Below are positions 44,323 through 54,422 of a stretch of 64,000 bases of DNA, in pieces. Position 1 is the first letter of the stretch; every line of letters begins with the position of its first letter. The stretch spans positions 3,968,001 to 4,032,000 of the forward strand of contig NZ_CP157940.1 of assembly GCF_040207125.1 (NCBI RefSeq), in the 5' to 3' direction. The notes beneath the pieces are model-generated. The model saw nothing but the letters and a program-made list of their open reading frames with translations. It did no database searches and was not told where the DNA came from. The DNA comes from Lacrimispora sp. BS-2 (GTDB taxonomy: Bacteria; Bacillota; Clostridia; Lachnospirales; Lachnospiraceae). Both the position numbers and the translations under genes were made by a program.

Positions 44323-46503
44323 ATGGATAATAACCGGACGGAATCAGAATTTGAAAAGAGCAGGCTGGAACAAACCATTGCTTTAGCGAAAAAGCATGTG
44401 GATCAAGCCAGAGATCGCAATGAGGAGAATAAGTCTGCCATAATTTCTGCCAAGAAAGAGCTGCGTGATAATACATCTCACTCCATATCAAATCTATGGA
44501 GTAGCGAAGGCTTTGAAGCCCTTGCCGCCTTAAACCAGTATATGGATCCGATCACAGATAAAATCGCCGATTATGAAGCGGTAGAAAACAAAATCCTGTT
44601 ACTGGAGAACATGATCCAATCTCCTTATTTTGCCCGGATTGATTTTAAGTTCGATGATGAAGATACATTTGAAAAGGTCTACATTGGACGCACCTCCTTA
44701 AAGAAAGATGATACGAATGAATTTTTTATTTATGACTGGAGATCTCCTATAGCAAGTGTTTTTTACCGTTTTGTATTGGGGCAGGTATTTTACGATGCTC
44801 CTGGCGGAAGAATCACAGGAGAAGTTAATTTAAAGCGCCAGTATGAAATTACCAAAGGGGAGCTGGAATATTATTTCGATGCTGATGTACAGATTGTCGA
44901 TGAATTTTTAAGGAAGCTGCTGTCCCAGAATACTTCTCCTAAGATGAAAACCATTGTAGAAACCATTCAAAAGGAACAGGACATTGTCATCCGGGATATG
45001 GAAAATGATCTGATGATGGTACAGGGAGTGGCAGGCAGCGGCAAGACGTCCATTGCTCTTCACAGGGCAGCCTACCTTATGTACCAGGGTCTGTCCTCAA
45101 AGCTGTCTGCTGACAATATATTGATTATTTCACCAAACTCTTTATTTGAGCAGTATATTTCCAATGTATTGCCCGAGCTTGGAGAAGATCATGTTGTTTC
45201 GGTGGTATTTGAGGATATCATTGCTTCTGTTCTGCAAAATGAGCACGTACAATCGAGAAATCAATTTTTAGAAAACCTGATCTCAAATTTTAAATACAGA
45301 GATATTATAAAAAGCACCATAGAATTCAAAACATCCCGCCGGTTTTTGGAAATACTGGATCGGTTCATTGATGATCTTCCCCACAAATGGATGAATTTTG
45401 AGGATGTCTGCTATGACGGCCAGTGCATCATAAGCGGAGAAATGATAAAAGAGAAAGTATTATCCGGAAGAAACGAAACCCCTCTGGGAATGAGATTAAA
45501 GCTGATAAAGGGATATATATTGGAGTTGATCAGCGAGTCAAGAAAATCCCGCTTAAAGAAATCAGAAAAAATTCTGATTCATGAAGAAATGCTGAAATTC
45601 ATGGAACTTGATGTAAAGGCTGTTTATAGAAAGCTGTTCCATGATAAAGAATATTTTTACAGCCTGGCAAAAGATATAGAGCTTCCCGGCTCCATGGACC
45701 ATATTTTAACCTTTACCCAGGAAAATTTAGATACCAATCTGCTATACTATGATGATGCAACGGTTCTCACTTATCTGAATTTAAAAATATATGGGGTTCA
45801 TAAATATAAAGCCATTAAGCAAGTGGTAATTGATGAAGCACAGGATTACTATCTCCTCCATTTTGAAATTTTTCGTTTGCTGTTTCAAAAAGCAAAATTT
45901 ACGGTACTGGGGGATATCAACCAGACCCTGGAAAAAAGAGAAGACCTATCCTTATACCAGCAGATCAGAAAAATCTTTAATAAGAAAAAAGCTTCCCTTG
46001 TTACAATGGACAAAAGCTTCCGCTGTACAAATGAAATTTTAAATTATGGTTTAAGATTCCTTGAACAAAGCACAGAGATAAAGAGCTTTAACCGAAAGGG
46101 GGATGAGCCGGAGATATTTGCGGCTGAAGACCAATTATCGTTTCATGATATGATTGCATCAGAAGTGAAAGCCTGTCTTGAAATGGGGTATCAGTCAATC
46201 GGACTAATCTGTAAAACTGAAAAAAATGCCCTTTTTCTCTTTGAGTGCTTAAAGGACAAAGCTGATATCCAATTAATAAAAAACGAAAGCACAACAGATT
46301 TACATGGTGTATTCATTATACCGGTCTATATGTCCAAAGGGCTTGAGTTTGATGCTGTTTTAATATGTGACGCTGATGCTGAAAATTATTACAGCCCGGA
46401 TGATAAAAAGCTTTTATATATCGCCTGTACAAGGGCTCTTCACAGGCTCAACCTGTTCTGCAGAGGAGAGGCCAGTCCGTTGCTTAAAGAAAGAGAATCG
46501 TAG
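44323..46503 (+). CDS. helD: HelD-like UvrD-family helicase (RNA polymerase recycling factor)
   Basis: A 726-residue superfamily 1 ATPase. A coiled N-terminal arm (about 1-100) precedes the helicase core: Walker A GVAGSGKTSIALHR near 242, motif II region VVIDEAQDYYLLHF near 505, motif III LGDINQTLE and motif VI ACTRALHRL near the end. The N-terminal arm and the DWRSPIASVFYRF segment identify the HelD branch, which in Firmicutes removes stalled RNA polymerase from DNA. ATG 44323 has GAGAGGTGG upstream; ATG 44302 lacks a site. Confidence 0.9.
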   Translation: MDNNRTESEFEKSRLEQTIALAKKHVDQARDRNEENKSAIISAKKELRDNTSHSISNLWSSEGFEALAALNQYMDPITDKIADYEAVENKILLLENMIQSPYFARIDFKFDDEDTFEKVYIGRTSLKKDDTNEFFIYDWRSPIASVFYRFVLGQVFYDAPGGRITGEVNLKRQYEITKGELEYYFDADVQIVDEFLRKLLSQNTSPKMKTIVETIQKEQDIVIRDMENDLMMVQGVAGSGKTSIALHRAAYLMYQGLSSKLSADNILIISPNSLFEQYISNVLPELGEDHVVSVVFEDIIASVLQNEHVQSRNQFLENLISNFKYRDIIKSTIEFKTSRRFLEILDRFIDDLPHKWMNFEDVCYDGQCIISGEMIKEKVLSGRNETPLGMRLKLIKGYILELISESRKSRLKKSEKILIHEEMLKFMELDVKAVYRKLFHDKEYFYSLAKDIELPGSMDHILTFTQENLDTNLLYYDDATVLTYLNLKIYGVHKYKAIKQVVIDEAQDYYLLHFEIFRLLFQKAKFTVLGDINQTLEKREDLSLYQQIRKIFNKKKASLVTMDKSFRCTNEILNYGLRFLEQSTEIKSFNRKGDEPEIFAAEDQLSFHDMIASEVKACLEMGYQSIGLICKTEKNALFLFECLKDKADIQLIKNESTTDLHGVFIIPVYMSKGLEFDAVLICDADAENYYSPDDKKLLYIACTRALHRLNLFCRGEASPLLKERES

Positions 46504-46544
46504 ATTTGATTAATATGCTGATAAATTTTGTGAGGTAATGAAAA

Positions 46545-47174
46545 ATGGATCAAATAATTATGCTGGATATAAATTTTCAATATCAGAATGAAACCCGGAC
46601 AATTCATCCGGTTTTATTGTTAAGCGCCAATGATGTTGTTCTTGTGGACTGCGGATATCCCGGTTTCCTGCCTTTAATAGAAGAAGAGATGAAATCAAAG
46701 GGTATTGATCCAGGCTCCTTAACAAAGGTATTGATCACTCACCATGATGACGACCACATGGGGGCTTTATTTGAAATAAAGGAAAAATATCCTGAGATTA
46801 AGGTCGTGGCAGGCCATGCGGAAAGCGGGTATATTTCGGGCAGGAATAATCGCTGCGTTTGTTACAGGCGGAAGAAATGCTGAATGTGCTGCCCAAAGAG
46901 CAAAAGACTTTTGGAATTCAATTCTGTGAATCCCTGAGAATGGTAAAACCGGTTTCCGTGGACATAGAGGTCAAGAACGGGGAACATTTTGAAGGAGAGC
47001 AATTCCGTTATCACAGGAGATGCAGCAGTCATTGAGGGCGGCCAACTGGTCATCGCAAATCCACAGTTTACCCTGGATCTGGATACGGCCAAAGCTTCGT
47101 TTCATAAACTTATTTCTCTGGATGCAGACCGTTATTATTGCTATCATGGAGGAATACTGGAAAACCGGAGATAA
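46545..47174 (+). pseudogene. Decayed metallo-beta-lactamase-fold hydrolase
   Basis: The first ~100 codons (46545 on) encode a sound MBL N-terminus including the metal motif HHDDDHMGA. Around 46845-46860 the frame shifts; the next frame reads LQAEEMLNVLPKEQKTFGIQ and on to VKNGEHFEGE. Near 46990 it shifts again, continuing LKESNSVITGDAAVIEGGQL to the stop at 47174. The segment between, which should hold the PGHTPGH-type metal His, is missing, so a deletion as well as a frameshift is needed. No single open frame covers the domain. Sequencing error is possible for the first shift but not for the lost motif. Confidence 0.75.
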
Positions 47175-47559
47175 TGAGTTTTCCTTGTTGAGGACGGGCT
47201 TATCAAGTAAATGGCTCCTGAAGTATTTTTGCCGGAGGATCAGGGAACAAAAGGCTGAGTTTATTGGCGGTAATTATGGCCAATAAGCAAGGCTTTTTTT
47301 TAGTATGCATTTCAATGTTTGGCATGTCACTATATGTTGAAATATGTCGATTTTTGTGGTAAGTTATAGTAAATTACTATATTATGACAGAATATTTATA
47401 AGGACAAAAAGCTGGAAAAGTGGGGCATTGGGAAAAGAAGAAAGTCATATTCTCTCCCATCAGAAACAAGGGGGATTATTTTTGTATCCTCCATAGGAGG
47501 CTTGTATTTCAATGAAATGCCTGGCTATGGAGAAATAAACCAGTACCGAGGTGGCTGTA
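47175..47559 (+). other. Intergenic region with terminator and leader hairpin
   Basis: TTATTGGC (47261-47268) pairs with GCCAATAA (47279-47286), followed after a few bases by a T-run; this probably ends the upstream transcript. Nearer the next gene, around 47489-47505, CCTCC-ATA-GGAGG can fold on itself. No gene is recognised, and I could not fit a c-di-GMP riboswitch. Confidence 0.45.
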
Positions 47560-50106
47560 ATGAGAAATAATTATTCCAGATATATAGCCGTACAAACGGT
47601 CATAATGCTAATCATTTTCATGACGATTGTTTTTGCTCTTTTGCGTTCCCAGCAGTCAGAAAATAATTTTCTTCTTTCAAGCATCGGACAATCTGTGTCC
47701 TATTCTGTGCAGCAGCATATTGCCATAACAGAAGGCGTATTAATCTCCCTTGCTTATAATTATGAAATTGATGATAAAATCGATAAGCGCAAGTTCGATA
47801 TTTTGGCAGCCAAATACATGAAGGAAAACCCGGATATCCTCTATATCCAGCATAAAAATAAGGATACGGTCACAGATATGGTGTATCCAGATATTTATGA
47901 CTATACCATTGGAGCCTCCCTATACGGACGTCCTGAGGTGGTGGAGGCCCTTGAAAAGGCAATTAAAAACAGGATCATAACAGTCAATGACCCCTTTATC
48001 CTAAAGGGCACCAGGGACCTGCTGGGGCTTGTCATACGGTATCCCTTATATAAGGACGGTCAGTTTGACGGATTTTTTGTTGTGGTTTTTAACTTTAATT
48101 CTTATATGGACAAGATGATCAAAGAGGCGGTACCGGATTCCTACCACATCAGCCTCTATAATAAAAAAGGAGATCTCATCTGGGGAGATTCCCCCTGGCT
48201 GGACAGGAATCCATACATAGTCCAGATCCCTGTCATGGATACTCTATGGACGATGAAGCTGTCAAAGGGCGGAAACAGCATCAATGCCAACGGAGCGGTT
48301 TTAGGGTTTATCTCGGTGTTAATATTGTTTTTAATGGGAGTTCTCATCTATGTGCAGACGTGGCTCTTTAAAAAAGATGAAAACATCCAGCATCTTGCCA
48401 GCCTTCATAAGGAACTGGAACGGATGAAGGAAAGTTATACCCTGGCTCTTGACAGTGCCAATGATGCGCTCTGGGAATGGAATCTCCTGACCGATGAGAT
48501 CATTACTTCCGATAAATGGATCGATATTACCGGAAATGCTCCCAAAGGTCATGGGCTCCGGGGCATTTTGCAGGAAGAGACCATTCATCAGGAGGATTAT
48601 CCGGCAGTGCTGGCAGCATTTGACTCCTGCTTAAAGGGGGAGACCCGGGAATTTCACCGGGAATACCGCATCAAAAATAAGGATGGCAGTTATACCTGGG
48701 TCTTGAACAGGGGAAAAGTCTATTTTGACGGGGAAGGCCTTCCCAGCAAGGTTGCAGGGGCTGTGTCCAATATTGAAGACCGGAAGCAGAAAGAATCAAA
48801 AATGGAATACATGGCATTTTATGATACGCTGACAGGGCTGCCTAATAAGGTGAAGTTTATGAGTACCCTTGAGGATACCTTAAAAAACATAGGAGAAACG
48901 CTGTGTCAGTATTCCATACTTATGATTGATCTGGACAATTTTAAGATTCACAATGATCTTCTTGGGCTTGATTTCTGCGACCAGCTGCTTAAGCAGGTGG
49001 GCAACCGGCTGTCACAGATCCTTGGCCAGGAAAATATGGTGGCAAGGTTCGGAGGGGATGAGTTTTTAATTCTCATCAGGGATCATCAGGACATCAGGGA
49101 GGTGGAAAAGATTTGCCAGACTATCTTAAGCATCTTTGGTGCCCCCTTTGTACTGATGGAAAAATCAGTTTATTTATCTGTCAGCATAGGTGTTGTCCAT
49201 GGTCTTGAAGCCGGTCAGACGGCTAATGATGTGCTTCGGAACGCAGATACGGCTCTTAACAAGGCAAAGGAAAGCGGAAAAAACCAGTACTGCATCTACG
49301 GTGCACAGATGCATGATGAAATTATCAGAAAATCCAATGTGGAGGCATGCATCAGAGAAGCTCTGGCAAAGGATAACCTTCTGATTTATTATCAGCTGCA
49401 GCAGGACTTATCAGGGGATCAAATAAGAGGAGTGGAGGCCCTGGCAAGACTGTATTCAGAAAAATTAGGCATGATCCTGCCTCTTGAATTCATAGAGGTG
49501 GCTGAATATACGGGATTGATCATTCCTCTTGGCAGCTGGATCTTAAAAAATGCATGTAAGCAGGGAAAGGCCTGGATTGACAGCGGCTATGAAATCGGAA
49601 AACTGTCCGTAAATATCTCAGTCCATCAGCTGCGCAATGAGAATTTCTATGATCAGGTAAAAGAGGTCCTGAATGAGACCCGGTTTCCGGTAAACCAGCT
49701 GGAGCTGGAAATTACGGAAAGCGTTCTTTTGGAGTTTTCCCAGGACAACATTGAGATTCTCAAAAAGTTGCGGTCCCTTGGGGTCAGCATTGCCCTGGAT
49801 GACTTTGGTACCGGATATTCCTCCCTTAATTATTTGACAGTCCTTCCTATTGACATATTAAAAATTGACAAGTCGTTTTTAAGACGAGCCCTTGAAAGCG
49901 AAACAGAACGTCAGGTAATAAAAAGCATTACAGAGCTGGCTCATGGACTGAATTTAAAGGTGGTGTGTGAGGGGGTGGAAACAGTTGAACAAAGGCAGAT
50001 TCTAAAGGAGATGGGATGTGATTATATCCAGGGGTATTATTTTGCAAAGCCATGCGATGCAGAAAGTATTGAAAAGTGGTTTGGGAAAGGATCAGCAGAA
50101 GCTTAG
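47560..50106 (+). CDS. Membrane GGDEF-EAL protein with extracellular sensor and PAS domain
   Basis: An 848-residue c-di-GMP signalling protein. TM1 lies at about 10-32; an outer Cache-like sensor follows to about 245; TM2 is at about 248-268. A PAS domain (about 290-405) leads into GGDEF (about 415-575) with an intact GGDEF motif (ARFGGDEFLILI), and an EAL domain (about 590-835) with EALARL, ELEITESVLL, ALDDFGTGYSSL, KIDKSF and CEGVET. Both domains look catalytically complete, so it could make or break c-di-GMP, with the sensor choosing. ATG 47560 follows GAGGTGG. A chemotaxis receptor follows. Confidence 0.92.
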   Translation: MRNNYSRYIAVQTVIMLIIFMTIVFALLRSQQSENNFLLSSIGQSVSYSVQQHIAITEGVLISLAYNYEIDDKIDKRKFDILAAKYMKENPDILYIQHKNKDTVTDMVYPDIYDYTIGASLYGRPEVVEALEKAIKNRIITVNDPFILKGTRDLLGLVIRYPLYKDGQFDGFFVVVFNFNSYMDKMIKEAVPDSYHISLYNKKGDLIWGDSPWLDRNPYIVQIPVMDTLWTMKLSKGGNSINANGAVLGFISVLILFLMGVLIYVQTWLFKKDENIQHLASLHKELERMKESYTLALDSANDALWEWNLLTDEIITSDKWIDITGNAPKGHGLRGILQEETIHQEDYPAVLAAFDSCLKGETREFHREYRIKNKDGSYTWVLNRGKVYFDGEGLPSKVAGAVSNIEDRKQKESKMEYMAFYDTLTGLPNKVKFMSTLEDTLKNIGETLCQYSILMIDLDNFKIHNDLLGLDFCDQLLKQVGNRLSQILGQENMVARFGGDEFLILIRDHQDIREVEKICQTILSIFGAPFVLMEKSVYLSVSIGVVHGLEAGQTANDVLRNADTALNKAKESGKNQYCIYGAQMHDEIIRKSNVEACIREALAKDNLLIYYQLQQDLSGDQIRGVEALARLYSEKLGMILPLEFIEVAEYTGLIIPLGSWILKNACKQGKAWIDSGYEIGKLSVNISVHQLRNENFYDQVKEVLNETRFPVNQLELEITESVLLEFSQDNIEILKKLRSLGVSIALDDFGTGYSSLNYLTVLPIDILKIDKSFLRRALESETERQVIKSITELAHGLNLKVVCEGVETVEQRQILKEMGCDYIQGYYFAKPCDAESIEKWFGKGSAEA

Positions 50107-50175
50107 GAGCAGATGCTGGGTTTTCAAAAGGCCGGAACTTACAGATACGTAGGAATTAATTAAGGAGGTCTTAGG

Positions 50176-52140
50176 ATGATGAATAAACTTAAGAAAAAAG
50201 GAGCAGTCTCCATCAGGTTCAAGCTGATACTCTTTACCAGCCTGCTGATCTTAGTGCTGACAGCGGTAAACCTAATTACCAGCCTGTTTACCAGCTATCA
50301 GGGGATTTTAAAGAATGTCAGGGATGACCTTGCGTCCTTAGGGGCGGTTGCCAATCTGGCCCTTTCCGCTAAAGTAGAGGATTTAACAAGTGATTTAGAG
50401 GATGTGGCTGAGCTTGGGCTTTCGTCGGTTTCCTCTGCTGAGCTTGAAAAGCTTGCAAAGAAGAAAGGCTGGCTGTATCTTGCGGTTGCAGATGAAAATG
50501 GAATCATCAGAAGCGGGCCGGGGGGACACGAGGGGAGCAACATTGGCTCCCAGGACCTTTTAAACAAAGCTTTGGGGGGAGAAACCGTCATATCTTCTCC
50601 TTACACTGACAGCCAGGGAGCTTTTGTCCTCCAGGTGTACACTCCCATGAATGGCAAGGTTTTAATTGCCGGCATTGATGGGATGTATTTAAGCGGTCTG
50701 ATCGGTGATTTCAGAGTAGGTAAAACAGGAAATATATTTATCATTGACAGCCAGGGGACAATGATTGCCAATATGAGGCCGGAGTTGGTGCAGGAGCAGC
50801 GGAATTTCATTGAAATGTCAAAAACAGACAGCAGCTACGCATCGGCAGCCAAAGTTTATGCCAAGATGATCACAGGGGCTTCCGGTGTGGATACCTATTC
50901 CTATGCCGGCGTTAAACGGATCTGTTATTATTCTCCTGTGTCAGGAAACAACGGCTGGTATTTTGGTGCAGTGGCACCTATCAATGAAATGACGTCTTCC
51001 ATCCGCACCGTGTTATTCAGCCTTCTGGGCGCAGCCCTGATCATGCTGACCGGGGGGATACTGATTGCGGTTTTCTTTGCAGGAGGGATAGCAAATCCAA
51101 TTATAAAGATCACAAACCGCATGAAATTGCTTTCTGAAGGAAATTTAACAGAGGAAACGCCGGAAATTAATAGTAAGGATGAGATCGGGGAGCTTTCATC
51201 CAGCATTGACAGTTCCGTTAAGACACTTTTTCTTTATGTGGAAGACATCACGAGAAATATGGAGCAGATTGCGGCAGGCAATCTTAGGACCGGCCCTGCT
51301 CAGGAATACATCGGTGATTTCAGGCGGATTGAGACTGCTATTTACGATTCTGTGAGAAATCTTTCAGCAACCTTGTCTATGATTCATACGGCCTCTGAAG
51401 AGGTCAGCACAGGAGCAAGCCAGGTTGCATACGGAGCCCAGGATCTTGCGGCAGGATCCACAGAACAGGCCGCTTCCATAGAGGAACTGGGAGCTTCCAT
51501 AGGAAGGATTGCGGAGCAGGCTTTGGAAAATTCGTCCAATGTTAAAATGGCGGCACAATATGTGGGAGAGACAGGTGCCAGCGTCAATGACGGAGATGAA
51601 CACATGAGCAGGCTTACTGAGGCGATGACGGATATCAGCACAGCGTCTGACCAGATCACCAGTATTACAAGAGTCATTGAAGATATTTCCTTCCAGACCA
51701 ATATTCTTGCCTTGAATGCCGCTGTTGAGGCTGCCAGGGCAGGAGAAGCGGGAAAGGGATTTGCGGTTGTAGCAGATGAGGTCCGGAATCTTGCCTCAAA
51801 GTCCTCAGAAGCCGCAAAGCGGACAGCGGAGCTGATCCAGCACTCAGCAGCTACCGTGGCGGAAGGCTCCCAGATAGCGGAGAAGGCTGCCCAGATCTTG
51901 CGTAACATCAGAGAAAATGCTCTGAAGGTAAACGAAAGCATTGTTAAAATCGAGCAGTCTTCCATGGATCAGGCCAGTGCCATTGAAGAGATAAAGATAG
52001 GGCTTTCTCAAGTTTCTGCTGTGGTGCAGACCAATGCGGCTACCGCAGAAGAGAACTCTGCAACAAGCCAGGAAATGTCTGCTCAGGCTGCAACACTGCG
52101 CGCGCAGGTGGAAAAATTCAAGTTAAATAATGAGAGATAA
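50176..52140 (+). CDS. Methyl-accepting chemotaxis protein with Cache sensor
   Basis: A 654-residue receptor. TM1 lies at about 15-37, a Cache-type outer sensor at about 40-280, TM2 at about 285-308, HAMP next, then a long helical signalling domain whose hairpin tip reads [20 protein letters not shown] (about 510-530). The tip sequence is intact for CheA/CheW contact. GGAGG lies upstream; ATG 50176 or 50179 is the start. It follows the GGDEF-EAL gene by 70 bases and may be cotranscribed with it. The ligand is unknown. Confidence 0.93.
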   Translation: MMNKLKKKGAVSIRFKLILFTSLLILVLTAVNLITSLFTSYQGILKNVRDDLASLGAVANLALSAKVEDLTSDLEDVAELGLSSVSSAELEKLAKKKGWLYLAVADENGIIRSGPGGHEGSNIGSQDLLNKALGGETVISSPYTDSQGAFVLQVYTPMNGKVLIAGIDGMYLSGLIGDFRVGKTGNIFIIDSQGTMIANMRPELVQEQRNFIEMSKTDSSYASAAKVYAKMITGASGVDTYSYAGVKRICYYSPVSGNNGWYFGAVAPINEMTSSIRTVLFSLLGAALIMLTGGILIAVFFAGGIANPIIKITNRMKLLSEGNLTEETPEINSKDEIGELSSSIDSSVKTLFLYVEDITRNMEQIAAGNLRTGPAQEYIGDFRRIETAIYDSVRNLSATLSMIHTASEEVSTGASQVAYGAQDLAAGSTEQAASIEELGASIGRIAEQALENSSNVKMAAQYVGETGASVNDGDEHMSRLTEAMTDISTASDQITSITRVIEDISFQTNILALNAAVEAARAGEAGKGFAVVADEVRNLASKSSEAAKRTAELIQHSAATVAEGSQIAEKAAQILRNIRENALKVNESIVKIEQSSMDQASAIEEIKIGLSQVSAVVQTNAATAEENSATSQEMSAQAATLRAQVEKFKLNNER

Positions 52141-52165
52141 ACGGCTTTTATGATGATTTACTTAT

Positions 52166-52210
52166 CGGCTGCATTTCTGGTGAAGTTTACCAGGATGCAG
52201 CCGGTTTTTT
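52166..52210 (+). terminator. Intrinsic terminator after the chemotaxis gene
   Basis: CGGCTGCAT..CTGGT pairs with ACCAG..ATGCAGCCG (52166-52203), followed by TTTTTT. Confidence 0.88.
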
Positions 52211-52727
52211 GTCTCTGTTCTTAACATGGAGCATGTATTATTTATTCAGGGATATGGCGAAGGAAATCATCAAGCATAAGCTTTTCAACTCCCGTCAAAA
52301 TAGTGATTCCAACGCTCTCCATATACGTGGCAGGCGCTTTCTTCCCAAGGAAAGTAATTGTTATCGCTGATGTTGTAACTTTCGTATTTCATAAAAGATA
52401 TCTTACAAGGTGCATCTCATCTTACTTTTAAGCCTGTAAAAGTTTTCTTATTAAGTTTATTAAGCTTCTTGGACTCTATATTTTATATTATAATGGATAA
52501 TAGTATTATAAATCTTATGTAATTGGGACTTTTTTTGATTAAATCATACTTTTGGCTACTGATATGAAGGATGGAATGGAGTGGGAAAAATTGTTATAAA
52601 ATTGTCTTTAACTATTATATAGAAAATGATAGAATAAACATGTCATTCTGGTATGATTTAAGTACAGATATCCTTTCACCATGGGTTGAGATAAATAAAA
52701 AAATGGATTAAAACAGGAGGAATTTTT
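52211..52727. other. Long AT-rich intergenic region
   Basis: About 515 bases without a supported gene. On the minus strand a 35-codon frame at 52285-52392 (MKYESYNISDNNYFPWEESA at its start) lacks a good ribosome binding site and may be a remnant. The right half is very AT-rich and should contain the promoter of the next gene. Confidence 0.35.
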
Positions 52728-53090
52728 ATGAAGTTTTGCTGGAGCACTTTAAACGTTAAGAATTTAGAAGAATCAATTAAATTTTATGAGGAGATCATTG
52801 GTCTTAAGGTAACCAGAAGATTTCCTGCCGGCCCTGGTACTGAAATTGCATTTTTAGGCGGCGGGGAAACACAGATCGAATTGATATGCGGCGGGGACAG
52901 GGAAATCCACGTAGGAGATGATATCAGCTGGGGCTTTGAGGTGAAATCCCTTGATCAGACCCTTTCTCTGGCAAAGGAAAAAGGCGCGGCTATTTTAGGA
53001 GAACCGGTACAGCCAAATCCCCACGTAAGATTTGCCTTTATAAAAGATCCTAATGGCATGAGAGTACAGCTTGTGGAAAATATGGGGTAA
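52728..53090 (+). CDS. VOC (glyoxalase/dioxygenase-fold) protein
   Basis: A 120-residue VOC-superfamily protein with the two beta-alpha-beta-beta-beta units expected: WSTLNVKNLEESIKFYEEII in the first, and SWGFEVKSLDQTL to FAFIKDPNGMRVQLVEN in the second. Glu in IELICGG and VQLVEN are candidate metal ligands. AGGAGG lies 6-7 bases before ATG 52728. The reaction cannot be assigned from sequence. The hydE gene follows 49 bases later. Confidence 0.87.
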   Translation: MKFCWSTLNVKNLEESIKFYEEIIGLKVTRRFPAGPGTEIAFLGGGETQIELICGGDREIHVGDDISWGFEVKSLDQTLSLAKEKGAAILGEPVQPNPHVRFAFIKDPNGMRVQLVENMG

Positions 53091-53139
53091 GGAGCGGATA
53101 ACCCGGGCGGCGGAAACTACAGAGCAAGGAGCAAAGAAA

Positions 53140-54177
53140 ATGAAGCATTTGATTGATAAGCTGTATGAAACTCATAACCTGGAAAAGGACGAGTTCATTT
53201 ACCTGCTGGAAAATTATGATAAAGATACCAGTGATTATTTATTTTCCCTGGCAAGGTCCTATAGTCAGGATCATTATGAAAAGGAAGTCTATATCAGGGG
53301 ACTGATCGAATTTACGAATTACTGCAAAAATGACTGCTATTACTGCGGCATAAGAAGAAGCAATAAAAATGCCAGCCGGTACCGGCTAAGCAAGGAAGAG
53401 ATCCTCTCCTGCTGTGAGTCCGGATATGGATTGGGCTTTCGGACCTTTGTGCTTCAGGGAGGGGAAGATCCTGCATTTACAGATGAGGTGATGGTGGATA
53501 TTGTAAAAACCATCCGTGAGAGGTACCCGGACTGTGCCATCACCCTTTCCATAGGGGAGAAAACCTATGACCAGTATTTGAAATATTATGAGGCAGGGGC
53601 AAACCGCTATCTCCTCCGCCATGAAACGGCAGATGAGGAACATTATTCCCTTCTTCATCCGGATTCCCTGTCCCTGGCAAACCGGAAGGAATGCTTAAGG
53701 AATATAAAAAAGATCGGCTATCAGGTGGGCACCGGATTCATGGTAGGCTCCCCTTACCAGACGGCCAGGTGCCTGGCAGAGGATCTGGAGTTTATCAAAG
53801 AACTATCCCCCCACATGGTCGGCATAGGCCCTTTTATTCCTCATAAGGATACGCCCTTTAACTCCTTCCCTGCGGGAAGCGTTGATCTCACCCTGTTTCT
53901 CATAGGGATTTTAAGGCTGATGCTGCCGGGAGCGCTGCTGCCTTCCACTACAGCATTAGGGACTCTTGACCCCAAGGGAAGGGAAAAAGGGATCTTATCA
54001 GGAGCCAATGTCCTCATGCCCAATTTATCCCCCATAGGTGTCCGGAAGAAATATGAATTGTATGACAACAAGATCTGTACCGGAGAGGAAGCGGCAGAGT
54101 GTAATGTCTGTCTGAGAAACCGTGTTGCCTCCATTGGTTACAATGTGGTAGAAAAAAGAGGGGATTTTAAGGAGTGA
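53140..54177 (+). CDS. hydE: [FeFe]-hydrogenase H-cluster radical SAM maturase HydE
   Basis: A 345-residue radical SAM enzyme. The cluster motif CKNDCYYCG (C-x3-C-x2-C) near residue 65 and the following IRRSNKNASRYRLS are typical of HydE. A second C-x7-C-x2-C motif near the C-terminus (CTGEEAAECNVC) matches the accessory cluster found in many HydE proteins. HydE helps build the dithiomethylamine-bridged di-iron site of [FeFe]-hydrogenase. HydF, HydG and the hydrogenase are not in the window. ATG 53140 has CAAGGAG upstream; an earlier in-frame start lies in the VOC gene. Confidence 0.93.
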   Translation: MKHLIDKLYETHNLEKDEFIYLLENYDKDTSDYLFSLARSYSQDHYEKEVYIRGLIEFTNYCKNDCYYCGIRRSNKNASRYRLSKEEILSCCESGYGLGFRTFVLQGGEDPAFTDEVMVDIVKTIRERYPDCAITLSIGEKTYDQYLKYYEAGANRYLLRHETADEEHYSLLHPDSLSLANRKECLRNIKKIGYQVGTGFMVGSPYQTARCLAEDLEFIKELSPHMVGIGPFIPHKDTPFNSFPAGSVDLTLFLIGILRLMLPGALLPSTTALGTLDPKGREKGILSGANVLMPNLSPIGVRKKYELYDNKICTGEEAAECNVCLRNRVASIGYNVVEKRGDFKE

Positions 54178-54422
54178 AAAGGAGCCTGGTCCGGTCTGTG
54201 GTGAACCGGCTGCATGATGGGAAGAAGATTTGATGCTTAGTAAATAAGGAGCCGGACAATGGTTTAAGGCAGAGCAGGCGGTTTTACATCAGCCTGTATC
54301 TGCCTTTTAAAATCATTTCAAAGATGGACATTGCTATTGATTTTACCGGATCAATCGCCTATACTATGCTCAAAAAGTGAACATCCAGTGTTCAAGCCTT
54401 GTAAAGGGAGGTTTTAAAATCA

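Noticed and set aside
47287..47559. Possible c-di-GMP riboswitch before the GGDEF-EAL gene
   Set aside because: I could not find the conserved GEMM core (GGCAAACC-type and GACGCAAAGCC-type segments); only a local CCTCC/GGAGG hairpin is visible.
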